This document shows, piece after piece, positions 1 to 9,700 of a stretch of 47,108 nucleotides of DNA. This DNA comes from an uncultured Saprospiraceae bacterium (GTDB lineage: Bacteria; Bacteroidota; Bacteroidia; Chitinophagales; Saprospiraceae): the NCBI GenBank assembly GCA_937941095.1, contig CALDYJ010000034.1, forward strand, positions 1 to 47,108. Reading direction: 5' to 3'. Each line of letters opens with the position of its first letter. Positions within the stretch are counted from its first letter, which is position 1. The translations under genes and the position numbers were made by a program. Below the pieces are notes generated by a model. The model saw nothing but the letters and a program-made list of their open reading frames with translations. It was not told the DNA's origin and did not search any database.

Positions 1-1
1 A

Positions 2-271
2 GGAGTTTACTTGTCTTTGCAAGGACCTAATTTAGAAACTCCAGCTGAATATAATTTTTTCAATAAGATAGGCGCAGATTTAATTGGGATGTCCACTGTC
101 CCGGAGGTCATTGTTGCCAAGCACATGGATATGGAAATTTGTGTGCTGTCTGTTGTTTCAAATAAATGCTATCCAATAGAAGAAATTACAGAAACTACTA
201 TTGAAGAAGTAATAAAAGTCGCTAATCTAGCTGCTCCATACCTCACAAAAATAATCACCAAGTTAATTTAG
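2..271 (+). CDS. Purine nucleoside phosphorylase, C-terminal part (5' end outside window)
   Basis: The open frame runs in from the left edge and ends at TAG 269-271, so about 89 C-terminal residues are present. They carry GPNLETPAEY followed by GMSTVPEVIVAKHM, a signature of the trimeric PNP family (PunA/DeoD2-like), which splits purine (deoxy)nucleosides with phosphate into free base and (deoxy)ribose-1-phosphate in the cytoplasm. The Glu-Thr and Met-Ser-Thr segments belong to the base/ribose-binding region of this family. A TTG at 11 could be read as a start, but the homologous sequence clearly continues upstream, so it is internal. No operon partner is visible: a repeat tract and a gap of about 100 bases follow. 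The substrate (guanosine/inosine or broader) cannot be told from this fragment. Confidence 0.9.
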   Translation, partial: GVYLSLQGPNLETPAEYNFFNKIGADLIGMSTVPEVIVAKHMDMEICVLSVVSNKCYPIEEITETTIEEVIKVANLAAPYLTKIITKLI

Positions 272-285
272 AATTCTACTTCTTT

Positions 286-320
286 CAACCATCAACCATC
301 AACCATCAACCATCAACCAT
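286..320. repeat. Five perfect copies of heptamer CAACCAT
   Basis: CAACCAT is repeated five times without error between the PNP stop codon and the DUF1569 gene. The unit length is not a multiple of three, but the tract lies outside coding sequence, so a copy-number change would alter spacing and not a reading frame. It is followed by a T-rich, then A-rich leader to the next gene. Confidence 0.95.
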
Positions 321-370
321 TTTCTTTTTCTCAACTTTTATTATATTTATAAGAATAAAAAAAATTAGAA

Positions 371-823
371 ATGGAAAATATTTTTGAGAAGAAAGGAGCG
401 GATACTTTTATAGAAAGAATCAATAAACTCAATCAAGATTCGAGTCCAGAATGGGGTAAAATGGATGTTGGGCAAATGCTGGCTCACTGTAATGTAGCAT
501 TTGATATGGCATATACCGATAAATATCCTAAAGCAGGAGGCTTGAAAAAATTTCTCTTAAAACTTTTTGTAAAAAATGCTGTCGTTGGGCCTAAAGCCTA
601 TCCAAAAAATGGAAGGACTGCTCCAGAATTTATCATCTCAGGCCAAAGAGATTTTAATCAAGAAAAACAAATTATACTAGACTACATTAATAAAACAAAT
701 AATCTCGGTGCTTCCCATTTTGAAGGGAAGGAAAACATCAATTTCGGCGCGCTTAGTAGCAGTGAATGGAATACCATGTTTAGTAAACATTTAGATCATC
801 ATCTTACTCAATTTGGCGTATAG
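371..823 (+). CDS. DUF1569 / DinB-like family protein
   Basis: A 150-residue soluble protein with no signal peptide. The central WGKMDVGQMLAHC and the C-terminal HLDHHLTQFG match the DUF1569 family, small four-helix proteins related to the DinB/YfiT fold. In that fold, histidines of these two motifs (here His in LAHC and those in HLDHH) form a metal site; some relatives are thiol-dependent transferases, but no reaction is established for DUF1569. The ATG is preceded by a very A-rich leader and no clear Shine-Dalgarno, as is normal in this phylum. It stands alone between the PNP gene and uvrA. Family call is good; function is unknown. Confidence 0.75.
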   Translation: MENIFEKKGADTFIERINKLNQDSSPEWGKMDVGQMLAHCNVAFDMAYTDKYPKAGGLKKFLLKLFVKNAVVGPKAYPKNGRTAPEFIISGQRDFNQEKQIILDYINKTNNLGASHFEGKENINFGALSSSEWNTMFSKHLDHHLTQFGV

Positions 824-839
824 CTTTATTCTAAATTTG
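812..839 (+). promoter_or_regulatory. Possible promoter upstream of uvrA
   Basis: An exact TAnnTTTG match (TAAATTTG, 832-839) lies 71 bases before the uvrA start, with TTTG at 812-815. The 16-base spacer is one or more short of the range usual for Bacteroidota promoters (about 17-23), and the upstream element overlaps the end of the preceding gene, so this is tentative. Confidence 0.3.
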
Positions 840-910
840 CGTACCTTTATTAGCTTGATCTTATTTGTAAAAGTTCAACTTACGTTCGAAAATAGCTTTT
901 AAAAGAAAAC

Positions 911-3775
911 ATGAGGAATACGCTTAAAGCAGTAGCCAATAAGAAGAAAAAGAATGCATTCAACCTGGATGTAATTGAGGTTATTGGGGCAAAAGAAAAT
1001 AATTTAAAGGACATAGATGTTAGCTTACCACGAAACAAGCTCATCGTTATCACTGGATTAAGTGGTAGTGGGAAATCTTCTTTAGCCTTTGATACCATTT
1101 ATGCTGAAGGTCAAAGAAGGTATATGGAGACCTTTACCTCATATGCTCGTCAATTCATTGGAGAAATGGAAAGGCCTGATGTCGAAAAGATTAATGGCTT
1201 AAGCCCAGTGATTTCCATAGAACAAAAAACTACTGGGAGAAACCCTAGATCAACTGTAGGTACGATAACTGAGGTTTATGATTTCATAAGGTTACTGTAT
1301 GCAAGAACAGGTGATGCTTATTCCTATGTCACTGGTAAAAAAATGGTCCGCTACACAGAAGAGCAAATGAAAGACCATATTTTTAAAAATTTCAAAAATA
1401 AAAAAATAATTTTTTTAGCTCCTTTAGTAAGAGCTCGAAAAGGTCATTATAGAGAACTCTTTGATCAAATAAAAAAACAAGGATATACCAAAGTTAGAGT
1501 AGACGGTGAAATCAAAGACATTACTAGCGGTATGATGTTAGATCGATATAAGGTTCATGATATCGAGGTAGTCATAGATAGGATTACGGTAGAAAAAAGC
1601 AAAAAAGACCGATTGACTAGTTCTCTCCAAACCGCATTAAGAATGGGGAATGATTTCATCATGTTGCTGGAACACGGTACAGATAATTTGCATTCATTTA
1701 GCAAACACTTAATGTGTCCAACCTCAGGGATTTCTTATGAAGAACCTTCACCAAATGCTTTTTCTTTTAATTCTCCGTATGGAGCTTGTCCAAACTGTAA
1801 AGGTCTTGGACGTATTCCAAAGGTAGACATGGAAAAGGTCATTCCAGATGATAAAAAAAGTATAAACGAACAAGGCATTGCTCCTTTTGGAGAAGTTAGA
1901 GATAATTATACTTTCAAGCAATTAAGAGCAATCTCAAAGAAGTATAAATTTACTTTTTCAACACCCATAAAAAAAATTCCTAAAAAGGCACTTGAATTAA
2001 TTCTTAATGGAGGCGAAGAAGTATCCATGAAAATGGACTATAAGCATGATTTAGTTTATGATCTCAAAGCAGCTGGTATTTGCAACATGTTGTTGCATTG
2101 GTATAAAAACAGTTCCAGTGATAAAATAAGGAAGTGGGCAGAAGAATTTATGACTATTGATAAATGTGAAGAATGTGGTGGACAAAGATTAAAGAAAGAA
2201 TCACTCCATTTTAAAATCCAAGAAAAAAACATAGCAGACCTGGCAGAGATGGATCTTAGTGATTTAATGGATTGGTTTTTAAAAGCAGAAAAGAAAATTG
2301 ATAAACGTACCTTAAGAATCGCTCAAGAAATTTTAAATGAAATAAAATTAAGGTTAGGCTTTTTACTCCATGTAGGCCTTGACTATCTTTCTTTAAACAG
2401 ACCTGCAAGGACTTTGTCAGGAGGGGAAGCACAAAGAATTAGATTAGCTACTCAAATTGGGTCTCAATTGACAGGGATCACTTACATCTTGGATGAACCG
2501 AGTATCGGTTTACATCAAAGAGATAATCAAAAATTAATTGAAGCGCTGCGGGAGCTTACGGATATAGGCAATACTGTCATTGTTGTAGAACATGACAAAG
2601 ACATCATGTTAGCTTCAGATTATTTAATAGATCTAGGTCCCGGAGCAGGTAAGCATGGAGGTGAAGTTGTCGCAGAAGGGACACCTAAGGATTTTTTAAA
2701 GACAAAAACCATTACCTCAGAGTATTTAAAAAACATTCGAAAAATTGAAATTCCTGAGGAAAGAAGAAAAGGGACAGGAGAGTTTCTAGAGTTGAAAGGA
2801 GCTACTGGTAATAATCTTCAAAACGTCAATGTAAAAATTCCACTTGGAACTTTTACTTGTGTTACAGGAGTTTCGGGAAGTGGAAAATCCTCTTTAATAA
2901 ACGACACATTATATCCTATATTAAGAAGACATTACTATAGAAGTCAGCATAAGCCTTTGCCTTTTAAATCTATAAAAGGAATGGATCATTTAGATAAAGT
3001 GATTGAGATTGATCAAGCCCCAATAGGTAGAACTCCACGTTCAAACCCAGCTACTTATACAGGCGTTTTTACAGACATAAGGAAAATATTTTCAGAACAT
3101 CCTGAGTCAAAAATTAGGGGATATAAACCAGGACGATTTAGTTTTAATGTGAAAGGTGGACGATGTGAAGAGTGTGGAGGCGGTGGCAAAAGAGTCATCG
3201 AGATGAATTTTCTTCCGGATGTAGAAGTAGAATGCGAAAGTTGTATGGGGAGAAGATATAACAGAGAGACGCTAGAGATTTTGTATAAAGGGAAATCCAT
3301 TAGTGATGTTTTGGACATGAATGTAAATGAGGCCACAGATTTTTTTAAACCTTATCCTAAGATTTTTAGAAAAATGAAAACCTTGCAAGATGTTGGTCTA
3401 GGTTATATTCAGCTAGGACAGCAAGCAACAACACTTTCTGGTGGGGAAGCACAACGTGTAAAATTATCTGAAGAATTGTCAAAAAGAGATACCGGTCAGA
3501 CGATTTATATTTTGGATGAACCAACTACAGGATTACATTTTGAAGACATCCGCCACTTGTTAAAAGTACTAAATAAATTAGTTGACAAGGGAAATACGAT
3601 AATTGTAATTGAACATAATCTGGACGTCATTAAAATGGCAGACCACATCATTGACATAGGACCAGAAGGAGGCAAGGGTGGAGGAAAAATTATTGCTCAA
3701 GGGACACCTGAAAAAATCATTAAAGAGAAAAAAAGTTACACAGGTAAGTATCTAAAGTTGGAAATGATTAATTAA
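911..3775 (+). CDS. uvrA: UvrABC system protein A (excinuclease ATPase)
   Basis: The damage-sensing ATPase of nucleotide excision repair: a UvrA dimer, with UvrB, scans DNA and loads UvrB at lesions. At 954 residues it has the normal length and is complete. Visible parts: Walker A of the first ABC module GLSGSGKS (49-56), the UvrB-binding/insertion region with a zinc-finger-like element near 269-296, the first LSGGEAQR signature, ILDEPSIGLH Walker B, a second Walker A GVSGSGKS, the C-terminal zinc finger (CEECGGGG ... CESC), a second LSGGEAQR and ILDEPTTGLH. The first zinc element reads CPTS ... CPNC, so one of the four cysteines of the E. coli protein is serine (S272); I recall similar CPTT/CPTS forms in other Bacteroidota, so this is probably a lineage trait. 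The gene stands alone. No LexA-type box was recognised upstream. Confidence 0.97.
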   Translation: MRNTLKAVANKKKKNAFNLDVIEVIGAKENNLKDIDVSLPRNKLIVITGLSGSGKSSLAFDTIYAEGQRRYMETFTSYARQFIGEMERPDVEKINGLSPVISIEQKTTGRNPRSTVGTITEVYDFIRLLYARTGDAYSYVTGKKMVRYTEEQMKDHIFKNFKNKKIIFLAPLVRARKGHYRELFDQIKKQGYTKVRVDGEIKDITSGMMLDRYKVHDIEVVIDRITVEKSKKDRLTSSLQTALRMGNDFIMLLEHGTDNLHSFSKHLMCPTSGISYEEPSPNAFSFNSPYGACPNCKGLGRIPKVDMEKVIPDDKKSINEQGIAPFGEVRDNYTFKQLRAISKKYKFTFSTPIKKIPKKALELILNGGEEVSMKMDYKHDLVYDLKAAGICNMLLHWYKNSSSDKIRKWAEEFMTIDKCEECGGQRLKKESLHFKIQEKNIADLAEMDLSDLMDWFLKAEKKIDKRTLRIAQEILNEIKLRLGFLLHVGLDYLSLNRPARTLSGGEAQRIRLATQIGSQLTGITYILDEPSIGLHQRDNQKLIEALRELTDIGNTVIVVEHDKDIMLASDYLIDLGPGAGKHGGEVVAEGTPKDFLKTKTITSEYLKNIRKIEIPEERRKGTGEFLELKGATGNNLQNVNVKIPLGTFTCVTGVSGSGKSSLINDTLYPILRRHYYRSQHKPLPFKSIKGMDHLDKVIEIDQAPIGRTPRSNPATYTGVFTDIRKIFSEHPESKIRGYKPGRFSFNVKGGRCEECGGGGKRVIEMNFLPDVEVECESCMGRRYNRETLEILYKGKSISDVLDMNVNEATDFFKPYPKIFRKMKTLQDVGLGYIQLGQQATTLSGGEAQRVKLSEELSKRDTGQTIYILDEPTTGLHFEDIRHLLKVLNKLVDKGNTIIVIEHNLDVIKMADHIIDIGPEGGKGGGKIIAQGTPEKIIKEKKSYTGKYLKLEMIN

Positions 3776-3802
3776 CCTTAATCTCAAGACTTTGTGCATT
3801 TT

Positions 3803-3833
3803 TTTGGAATTGACTTTATATTCCGTAATTTGA
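3803..3833 (+). promoter_or_regulatory. Candidate promoter for the GH3-family gene
   Basis: TTTG (3803-3806), a 19-base spacer and TAATTTGA (3826-3833) lie 17 bases before the next start codon. The spacing fits Bacteroidota sigma-A promoters; the -7 element is one base short of TAnnTTTG, so the match is imperfect. Confidence 0.4.
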
Positions 3834-3849
3834 ACTAATAAGTCTGTTT

Positions 3850-5376
3850 ATGATAAGAAGGTCAATAGATCACGGCATGAGGTGGTATCTTGCACAAAGA
3901 TATAAGCGAATACATCATTATATGTATGCGCCTTTGGCCGTTCAAAAATCCTGGCTTCATAATTTAATTACATCAGCAAAGCAAACAGAGTGGGGAAGTC
4001 AATATGATTTTACCCAAATTAAAACTAGAAAAGATTTCGCCAAATCAATGCCCATTCAGGATTATGAATCCTTAAAACCTTACATCGATAGGATGATGTT
4101 AGGAGAAAAAGATGTCTTGTGGCATGGAGAAACTAGGTGGTTTTCTAAATCTTCTGGCACCACATCCTCAAAATCGAAATACATTCCAGTTACTGCTCAA
4201 AACCTCAGGACTTGTCACATCAAGGGTACTTGGGATACCATGTCGATGATTTATCATCAATTACCTCATGCCACTCAGTTTAGGTATAAAACTTTATTAA
4301 TGGGGGGCTGTGTAAATCCCGTTGAAGGAAATTCAAGAGCTCAGACCGGGGATGTCTCTGCAATCATGATTAAACATATGCCATTTGTAGCGAGACCGTT
4401 TTTCACCCCAGATTTTGAAACTGCCTTGATGTCAGATTTTGAAAAAAAATTGGATGTCAAAGCAAAACTATTGTCTAAAGAAAAAGACATGGTTATGATA
4501 GGTGGAGTTCCAACATGGTTGATCGTCTTGTTTAAAAAAATATTAGAACTGACAGGAAAACATAACATGCTTGAAGTTTGGCCTAAACTTCAAGTTTATA
4601 CTCACGGCGGAGTTAGCTTTGAACCCTACAAATCTCAATTCAAAGAATTTCTCCCATCTGAGGAAATAAAGTACTTTGAGATCTATAATGCAAGTGAGGG
4701 ATATTTTGGCATGCAACATCATCCAAAAGATGAAGACATGGTTTTACTTATGGACAGTGGAGTGTACTACGAATTTTTACCACAGAGTGAATGGTATAAA
4801 GATGAAAAGGAAACCATTCTCTTGGAAGAAATAGAACTCGGTAAAAATTATGCATTAGTAATTTCTACAAATGCTGGCCTTTGGCGTTACACAACAGGGG
4901 ATACCATTTGTTTTACTTCTAAGTTTCCATTTAAGTTTAAAGTAACAGGAAGAGTTAATCAATTTGTAAATGCATTTGGCGAAGAAGTGATTGTTGAAAA
5001 TACGGACAAAGCTTTAGCAAAGACTTGTGAGACAATGAGGGTTAAGGTTGCAGATTATACCGTCGCTCCAAAATATTTTGAAGGCAATGAAAAAGGAGGG
5101 CATGAATGGTTGATTGAATTTAAGACGCCTCCGGATAATTTAAACAACTTTGCATTGTTGCTTGATCAAAATCTTCAAAAGTTAAATTCTGATTACGAAG
5201 CCAAAAGATTTAAAGATCTTGCTTTGCTAAATTTGAAGTTAACTTCTTTACCACCAGGAACATTCTCAAAATGGTTTAAAGCAAACGGTAGGTATACCAC
5301 ACAAGCTAAAGTTCCACGTCTCGCTAATCATAGAAGATACGTGGATGATATTTTACAAATTTTGCAAAGTCAATAA
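3850..5376 (+). CDS. GH3 auxin-responsive-promoter family acyl-adenylating enzyme
   Basis: A 508-residue protein of the GH3 branch of the ANL adenylating superfamily. These enzymes activate a carboxylic acid with ATP to an acyl-AMP and pass it to an amine; plant members make hormone-amino acid conjugates, while the substrates of bacterial members are mostly unknown. The three nucleotide-binding motifs are present: SSGTTSSKSK (101-110), YNASEGYFG near 273 and YTTGD near 347. There is no signal peptide, so it is cytosolic. Its TAA overlaps the ATG of the next gene by one base (TAATG), implying translational coupling with that small protein. Start chosen as the ATG at 3850, just downstream of a plausible promoter. 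The acid and amine substrates cannot be predicted. Confidence 0.9.
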   Translation: MIRRSIDHGMRWYLAQRYKRIHHYMYAPLAVQKSWLHNLITSAKQTEWGSQYDFTQIKTRKDFAKSMPIQDYESLKPYIDRMMLGEKDVLWHGETRWFSKSSGTTSSKSKYIPVTAQNLRTCHIKGTWDTMSMIYHQLPHATQFRYKTLLMGGCVNPVEGNSRAQTGDVSAIMIKHMPFVARPFFTPDFETALMSDFEKKLDVKAKLLSKEKDMVMIGGVPTWLIVLFKKILELTGKHNMLEVWPKLQVYTHGGVSFEPYKSQFKEFLPSEEIKYFEIYNASEGYFGMQHHPKDEDMVLLMDSGVYYEFLPQSEWYKDEKETILLEEIELGKNYALVISTNAGLWRYTTGDTICFTSKFPFKFKVTGRVNQFVNAFGEEVIVENTDKALAKTCETMRVKVADYTVAPKYFEGNEKGGHEWLIEFKTPPDNLNNFALLLDQNLQKLNSDYEAKRFKDLALLNLKLTSLPPGTFSKWFKANGRYTTQAKVPRLANHRRYVDDILQILQSQ

Positions 5377-5717
5377 TGGATAAATCTTTTGACGAAAAGT
5401 CTACTAAACTTATAGTTTCAAAATTTGAATTAGATGATTCCATTGGAGAAATTACAGAAGAACAACTATTGATAATACTTGCTGATAGGATAGCATGGAT
5501 GATCGAATACAATATGGATTTTCTCCTGAGTTTAATGTATCGACTTGACGTCTTAGAAAAAGACATCAATAAAGGACTTAGTCCAGGAAATCCTGATCCT
5601 GCTAATATGGCTTTAGCAAAATTGGTCCTAGAAAGACAAAAACTCCGAATTAAAACCAGAGAGATGTATAGGTCTAAAGATTTCGAAGGAATGGAAGATT
5701 GGGACTATTCTTCATAA
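5376..5717 (+). CDS. Conserved small hypothetical protein coupled to the GH3 gene
   Basis: A 113-residue acidic, helical, soluble protein that I do not assign to a named family. The N-terminal half has a hydrophobic helix pair (LLIILADRIAWMIE, then FLLSLMYRLDVLE); the C-terminal half is charged and ends in an acidic-aromatic tail (EGMEDWDYSS). The ATG shares its A with the TAA of the GH3 gene, so translation is probably by re-initiation and the product may work with that enzyme. Its last 13 bases overlap, tail to tail, the lipoprotein gene on the other strand. The tight coupling and clean composition make it a real gene; no function is claimed. Confidence 0.75.
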   Translation: MDKSFDEKSTKLIVSKFELDDSIGEITEEQLLIILADRIAWMIEYNMDFLLSLMYRLDVLEKDINKGLSPGNPDPANMALAKLVLERQKLRIKTREMYRSKDFEGMEDWDYSS

Positions 5718-6406
5718 AGTTCAAAAGGGACTTCTTTTGTGTAAAACTCAGTGGTGATTTGATAATCTAACCATTCATGTATTTTTTTGTACTTTATTCT
5801 TCTTGTTAAATAAGCAATGCCTTTTCCTCCTTGTAAGGTATAAATGATGTCATTGGGGATGTATATTTTTTTCTTTTCCGTTGGTCCATTTATTCTCCAT
5901 GGTTTTTTATTCCCTTCAGAGTCTTCAAAGTATACTAAGATGGTTTCTCCTTCTTTTAACTTTGGACCTGACCAACTCACAACAATACTTTCATTATCCG
6001 AAAATCTACTTTTAGATAGGTAAAAATCATCTATAGGATTTAGAGGTAATTTTATTTCAGTGCTTTTACCATTATCTAATTGTATCTCTATGTGATATTC
6101 TTCCGGGATAGGTACTTTTTGGGCAGCATTATATTTGAGGTATTTTCTTTTTACTTTTTTTTCTTTAAATGGAATGTTGTTAAGCTTCATGCTTCCATTT
6201 AACTTAGCTGGAACTCCATGCTCTCTAAAATCTCCAGCTTCAATACTTGCATTGCCAGATAAAGTTTCCTTTTGCTTTTCATACTTGAGGTAAAAATCTG
6301 CAATTAAATCTACCATCTCTGGGTCTACAAATTTCTTAGGTTTTTGCTCACAAGCGAAACAACTAATTGCTAGTAAAAGGTAAAGTATATGATGTTTATG
6401 TTGCAT
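5705..6406 (-). CDS. Putative lipoprotein of unknown function
   Basis: 233 residues starting with a type II signal peptide: basic start (MQHKHH), hydrophobic core and a lipobox-like SCFAC with the acylated cysteine probably C19. It is therefore likely membrane-anchored on the periplasmic or surface side. The body is rich in beta-type segments: ...YHIEIQLDNGKSTEIKLPLNP..., then a region with WSGPKLKEGETILVYFED that looks like an immunoglobulin-like or beta-sandwich fold, and a Lys-rich C-terminal part. No catalytic motif was recognised. It is monocistronic, convergent and overlapping by 13 bases with the small gene before it, and divergent from the first TonB receptor. Confidence 0.7.
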   Translation of the reverse strand: MQHKHHILYLLLAISCFACEQKPKKFVDPEMVDLIADFYLKYEKQKETLSGNASIEAGDFREHGVPAKLNGSMKLNNIPFKEKKVKRKYLKYNAAQKVPIPEEYHIEIQLDNGKSTEIKLPLNPIDDFYLSKSRFSDNESIVVSWSGPKLKEGETILVYFEDSEGNKKPWRINGPTEKKKIYIPNDIIYTLQGGKGIAYLTRRIKYKKIHEWLDYQITTEFYTKEVPFELYEE

Positions 6407-6731
6407 ATTATTACTTATGGTGACAAGATATCAAAGCGTATCGTTAATTCAAAAGACTCTGCTATGACATTTGTGAATGACATCTTTTGCACCTGATTAC
6501 TGATTATTATCAATATAGATCTTCAATTCTCCATTATTTCAAAGCAAAGAACCTATTGCTTTATTATTAGAATGTAAATAAAGCTGTAAATGTTGCATTT
6601 CAGCCTACTGACAATTATAATTTCTTGACCGCAGTTCTTTTTTCAATAAACTTACCTTGCTTTCAAACTAAAAGTAAAACTAAAAAGGGTGTTTTAAATG
6701 AATTATTATTCTTTGATGTAAATAAGATATT
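6407..6731. other. Divergent intergenic region without a recognisable gene
   Basis: 325 bases of AT-rich sequence between the divergent lipoprotein gene and the first large TonB receptor. Both promoters must lie here. I see only near-matches to TAnnTTTG, for example TACCTTGC near 6652 and a TATTCTTTG with one extra spacer base about 20 bases before the receptor ATG, and none with a convincing upstream element. No tRNA, small ORF with coding character or strong hairpin was found. Confidence 0.6.
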
Positions 6732-9700
6732 ATGAAGTTAAAAATACTCATAGCACTTTCCTTCTATTTGCTTTTTATAGCAAATACCTTTTCTCAAAAT
6801 ACAACACTCCAAGGAAAAATTATTGATGACGTCACTGGGGAAGAGGTCATGTTTGCCAATGTTGTGATTTCTAAAGATGGTTCATTCGTTGAAGGAACTA
6901 TTACAGATGTAGATGGTAATTATAGTTTTTCAAACCTTGATCCTGGTACTTGCAGCATAGAAATCAGTTCAATAGGTTATGGCGAAAAAATAATTTCTGA
7001 CTATAGAATATTACAAGAAAAGTCAAACATATTAAATGTAAGCATTACTCAAGGCATAGATCTTCCAGTAGTAGAAGTAAGAGATAGGGGCATTTTTTCG
7101 ACAGATGAAACAGATGGTGGGAGAGAAATAGGGGCCAAGGAAATACAAAATAAAGGCTTGACATCCATACCAGATTTAATTAAAACAACAGCTGCAGTTA
7201 CTTCTTCAGATGATGGTGAAGAGGTAAGTATTAAAGCAGGACTGTTGGGGAGTACAGCTTATATACAAGATGGTATGCGAGTAAGTGAAATGGATGTTCC
7301 TGTTGATGAAATAGAAAGCATTAAAGTCGTTACAGGAGGGACAAGTGCAGTATATGGTGATTTTACCGGAGGGGTAGTCACAGTGGTTTCAAAAGGTCCT
7401 TCATTAAAATATAAAGGAAGTATTCAAATGGAAACTTCGGAACCTTTAAATGGATACGGTTATAACTTATTAAGAACAAGTCTAAGCGGCCCAATTATAA
7501 AAAAGAAAATAGGAGACGACAAGGAGCAATCCATCCTTGGGTTTAGATTGTCAGGCCAATTTCGTCTTAGAAAAGATGACGACCCATCTGCTCTTCCGGT
7601 TTATGTTGTGAAAGATGAAGTATTAGATGAATTGTTGGAAAATCCAGTTCAAGAAAATCTAGTGGGTGGGTTAAGTACCTACCAACCCGCAGCTCAAGAT
7701 TTGACTAATGCGGACATGCAGGTACTAAAAGTTAGGCCGAACGAAGAAGAAAGAAAAAGTAACTTCACTGCTGTTATACAAGCAAAGCCCACCGATAAGA
7801 TTGATGTTCGTATAAGTGGAACATATAGTGATGAGCAGGATCAGTTTACCCCTGGTTATGGATCAAGTCAAACCTCAAATGATAGGGAAAGATATGCAGC
7901 TTGGAGAGGAACCTGGACAGCTTTGAATAGTAAAAATAATCCAATAAACAATCGTAATCGCTTAAGTGGAATTTTAAGATTGAAACATAAAATCGGAGCT
8001 CAAGAATTCGATCCAAATAATCCTACAAAAAAATTAAAAAAACATTCTTTTATCCAAAACGCTTCATATGATCTAAACATTGGGGTAGAAAAAATTAAAA
8101 GAGAACTCGGCGATCCCAGACATGGGGATAATTTTTTTGCATATGGTCACATTGGCTTTTTTGATTACAATTGGACGCCTTTTTTAGGGGATCCTGATTT
8201 CGATAATATTTTAAGTCATGTTGATTATCGAAGAAACCTCAATGCCTACAGTCCTGGTACAAGTAATCCTGTTTTAAGCAATTACAACAATGCTTTTCAA
8301 GATTCTACAAACGAAAACGACTTTTTGTTAATCAATGGAGATTACAGAAATGGTGTGGTACATGAAGTATGGGGCCTTCATGAAAATGTAGGTACCGTTT
8401 ATAATTTATTCAGCAAAAGAGACAATGACTTTTATAATTTTAAAGCCAATTGTACTTTTGACTTGATACCGAAAGGAGGCTTAGATAAAGGTCGGCATAG
8501 TATCCAATTTGGATTAAATTATGAACAAAGATTTTTAAGAGGCTATGATATCCAACCAAGTGCATTGTGGTTGACTGCCAGAGGTCAAGTGAATCGACAT
8601 CTAACTGGTGTAGACGAATCTAATGTAATAGGAGCTTTTTTGGATCCCAATACTGGTCTAGAATACCTTCAATACGCAGCCCAAAATAATAGTGAAGAAT
8701 TTGAAGGAGCTTACTTTTATCAAAGAGTGAGAGAGTTAGATGGAAGTTCAAACGACCAATTTTTTAACGTAGATAAATTACTTCCTGAAGAATTGAGTTT
8801 AGATTTGTTTTCTGCTCAAGAATTAATGGATGATAGTCGCTTAGGTTTGGACTTCTATGGTTTTGATTACACGGGTAAAAAATTGTCTAACGATGTAAAC
8901 TTCTCTGACTTTTTTACTTCTGTTGATGAAAATGGAGTTAGAGATCACCCAATTGCCGCTTTTAAACCGATATATACAGCAGTTTATTTGCAAGATAAAT
9001 TTACCTACAAAGATCTAATATTAAAATTAGGCCTCAGGGTCGACAGATATGATGCCAATACAAAAGTTTTAAAAGATCCCTACACTTTGTATGAAGGAAT
9101 GAATGCCAAAGACTTTTATGCACAGGATGAAGCCAGTGACTTAATTAGACCTGAAAATGTTGCTGATGATTTTGTTGTTTATGTTTCTGGAGATGCGAAG
9201 CAATCAAATGATCTGACTGCATTCAGAAAAGGTGAGCAATGGTATTTTCCTAATGGCGAAGCAGCCAATGGCGGTAATGTTGTTTTTGGAGGTGGAGTGG
9301 TAACTCCAAAAAGATACAAGGATAGAAATTATAACATAAGATCTAAAGGTTTTGACATCGATAACTCTTTTACAGACTATAAACCGCAGACAAATTGGAT
9401 GCCAAGGTTAGCTTTTTCTTTTCCAATTTCCAATCATGCAAACTTCTTTGCTCACTATGATGTATTGGTACAAAGACCATCTGCTACTCAGGCACGAGCA
9501 ACACCTTTGGAGTATTTTTATATGGAAGAAAGATCTGCAAGTACAATTTTTCAGAACCCAAATTTACAACCTCAAAGGACGGTAGATTACGAAGTTGGCT
9601 TTCAACAACTTTTAACAGAAAGCAGCTTGCTTAAAATAACTGCTCACTATCGAGAGATGAGAGATATGGTTCAAAGAAGAACTTATTCATTTGTTGCTAA

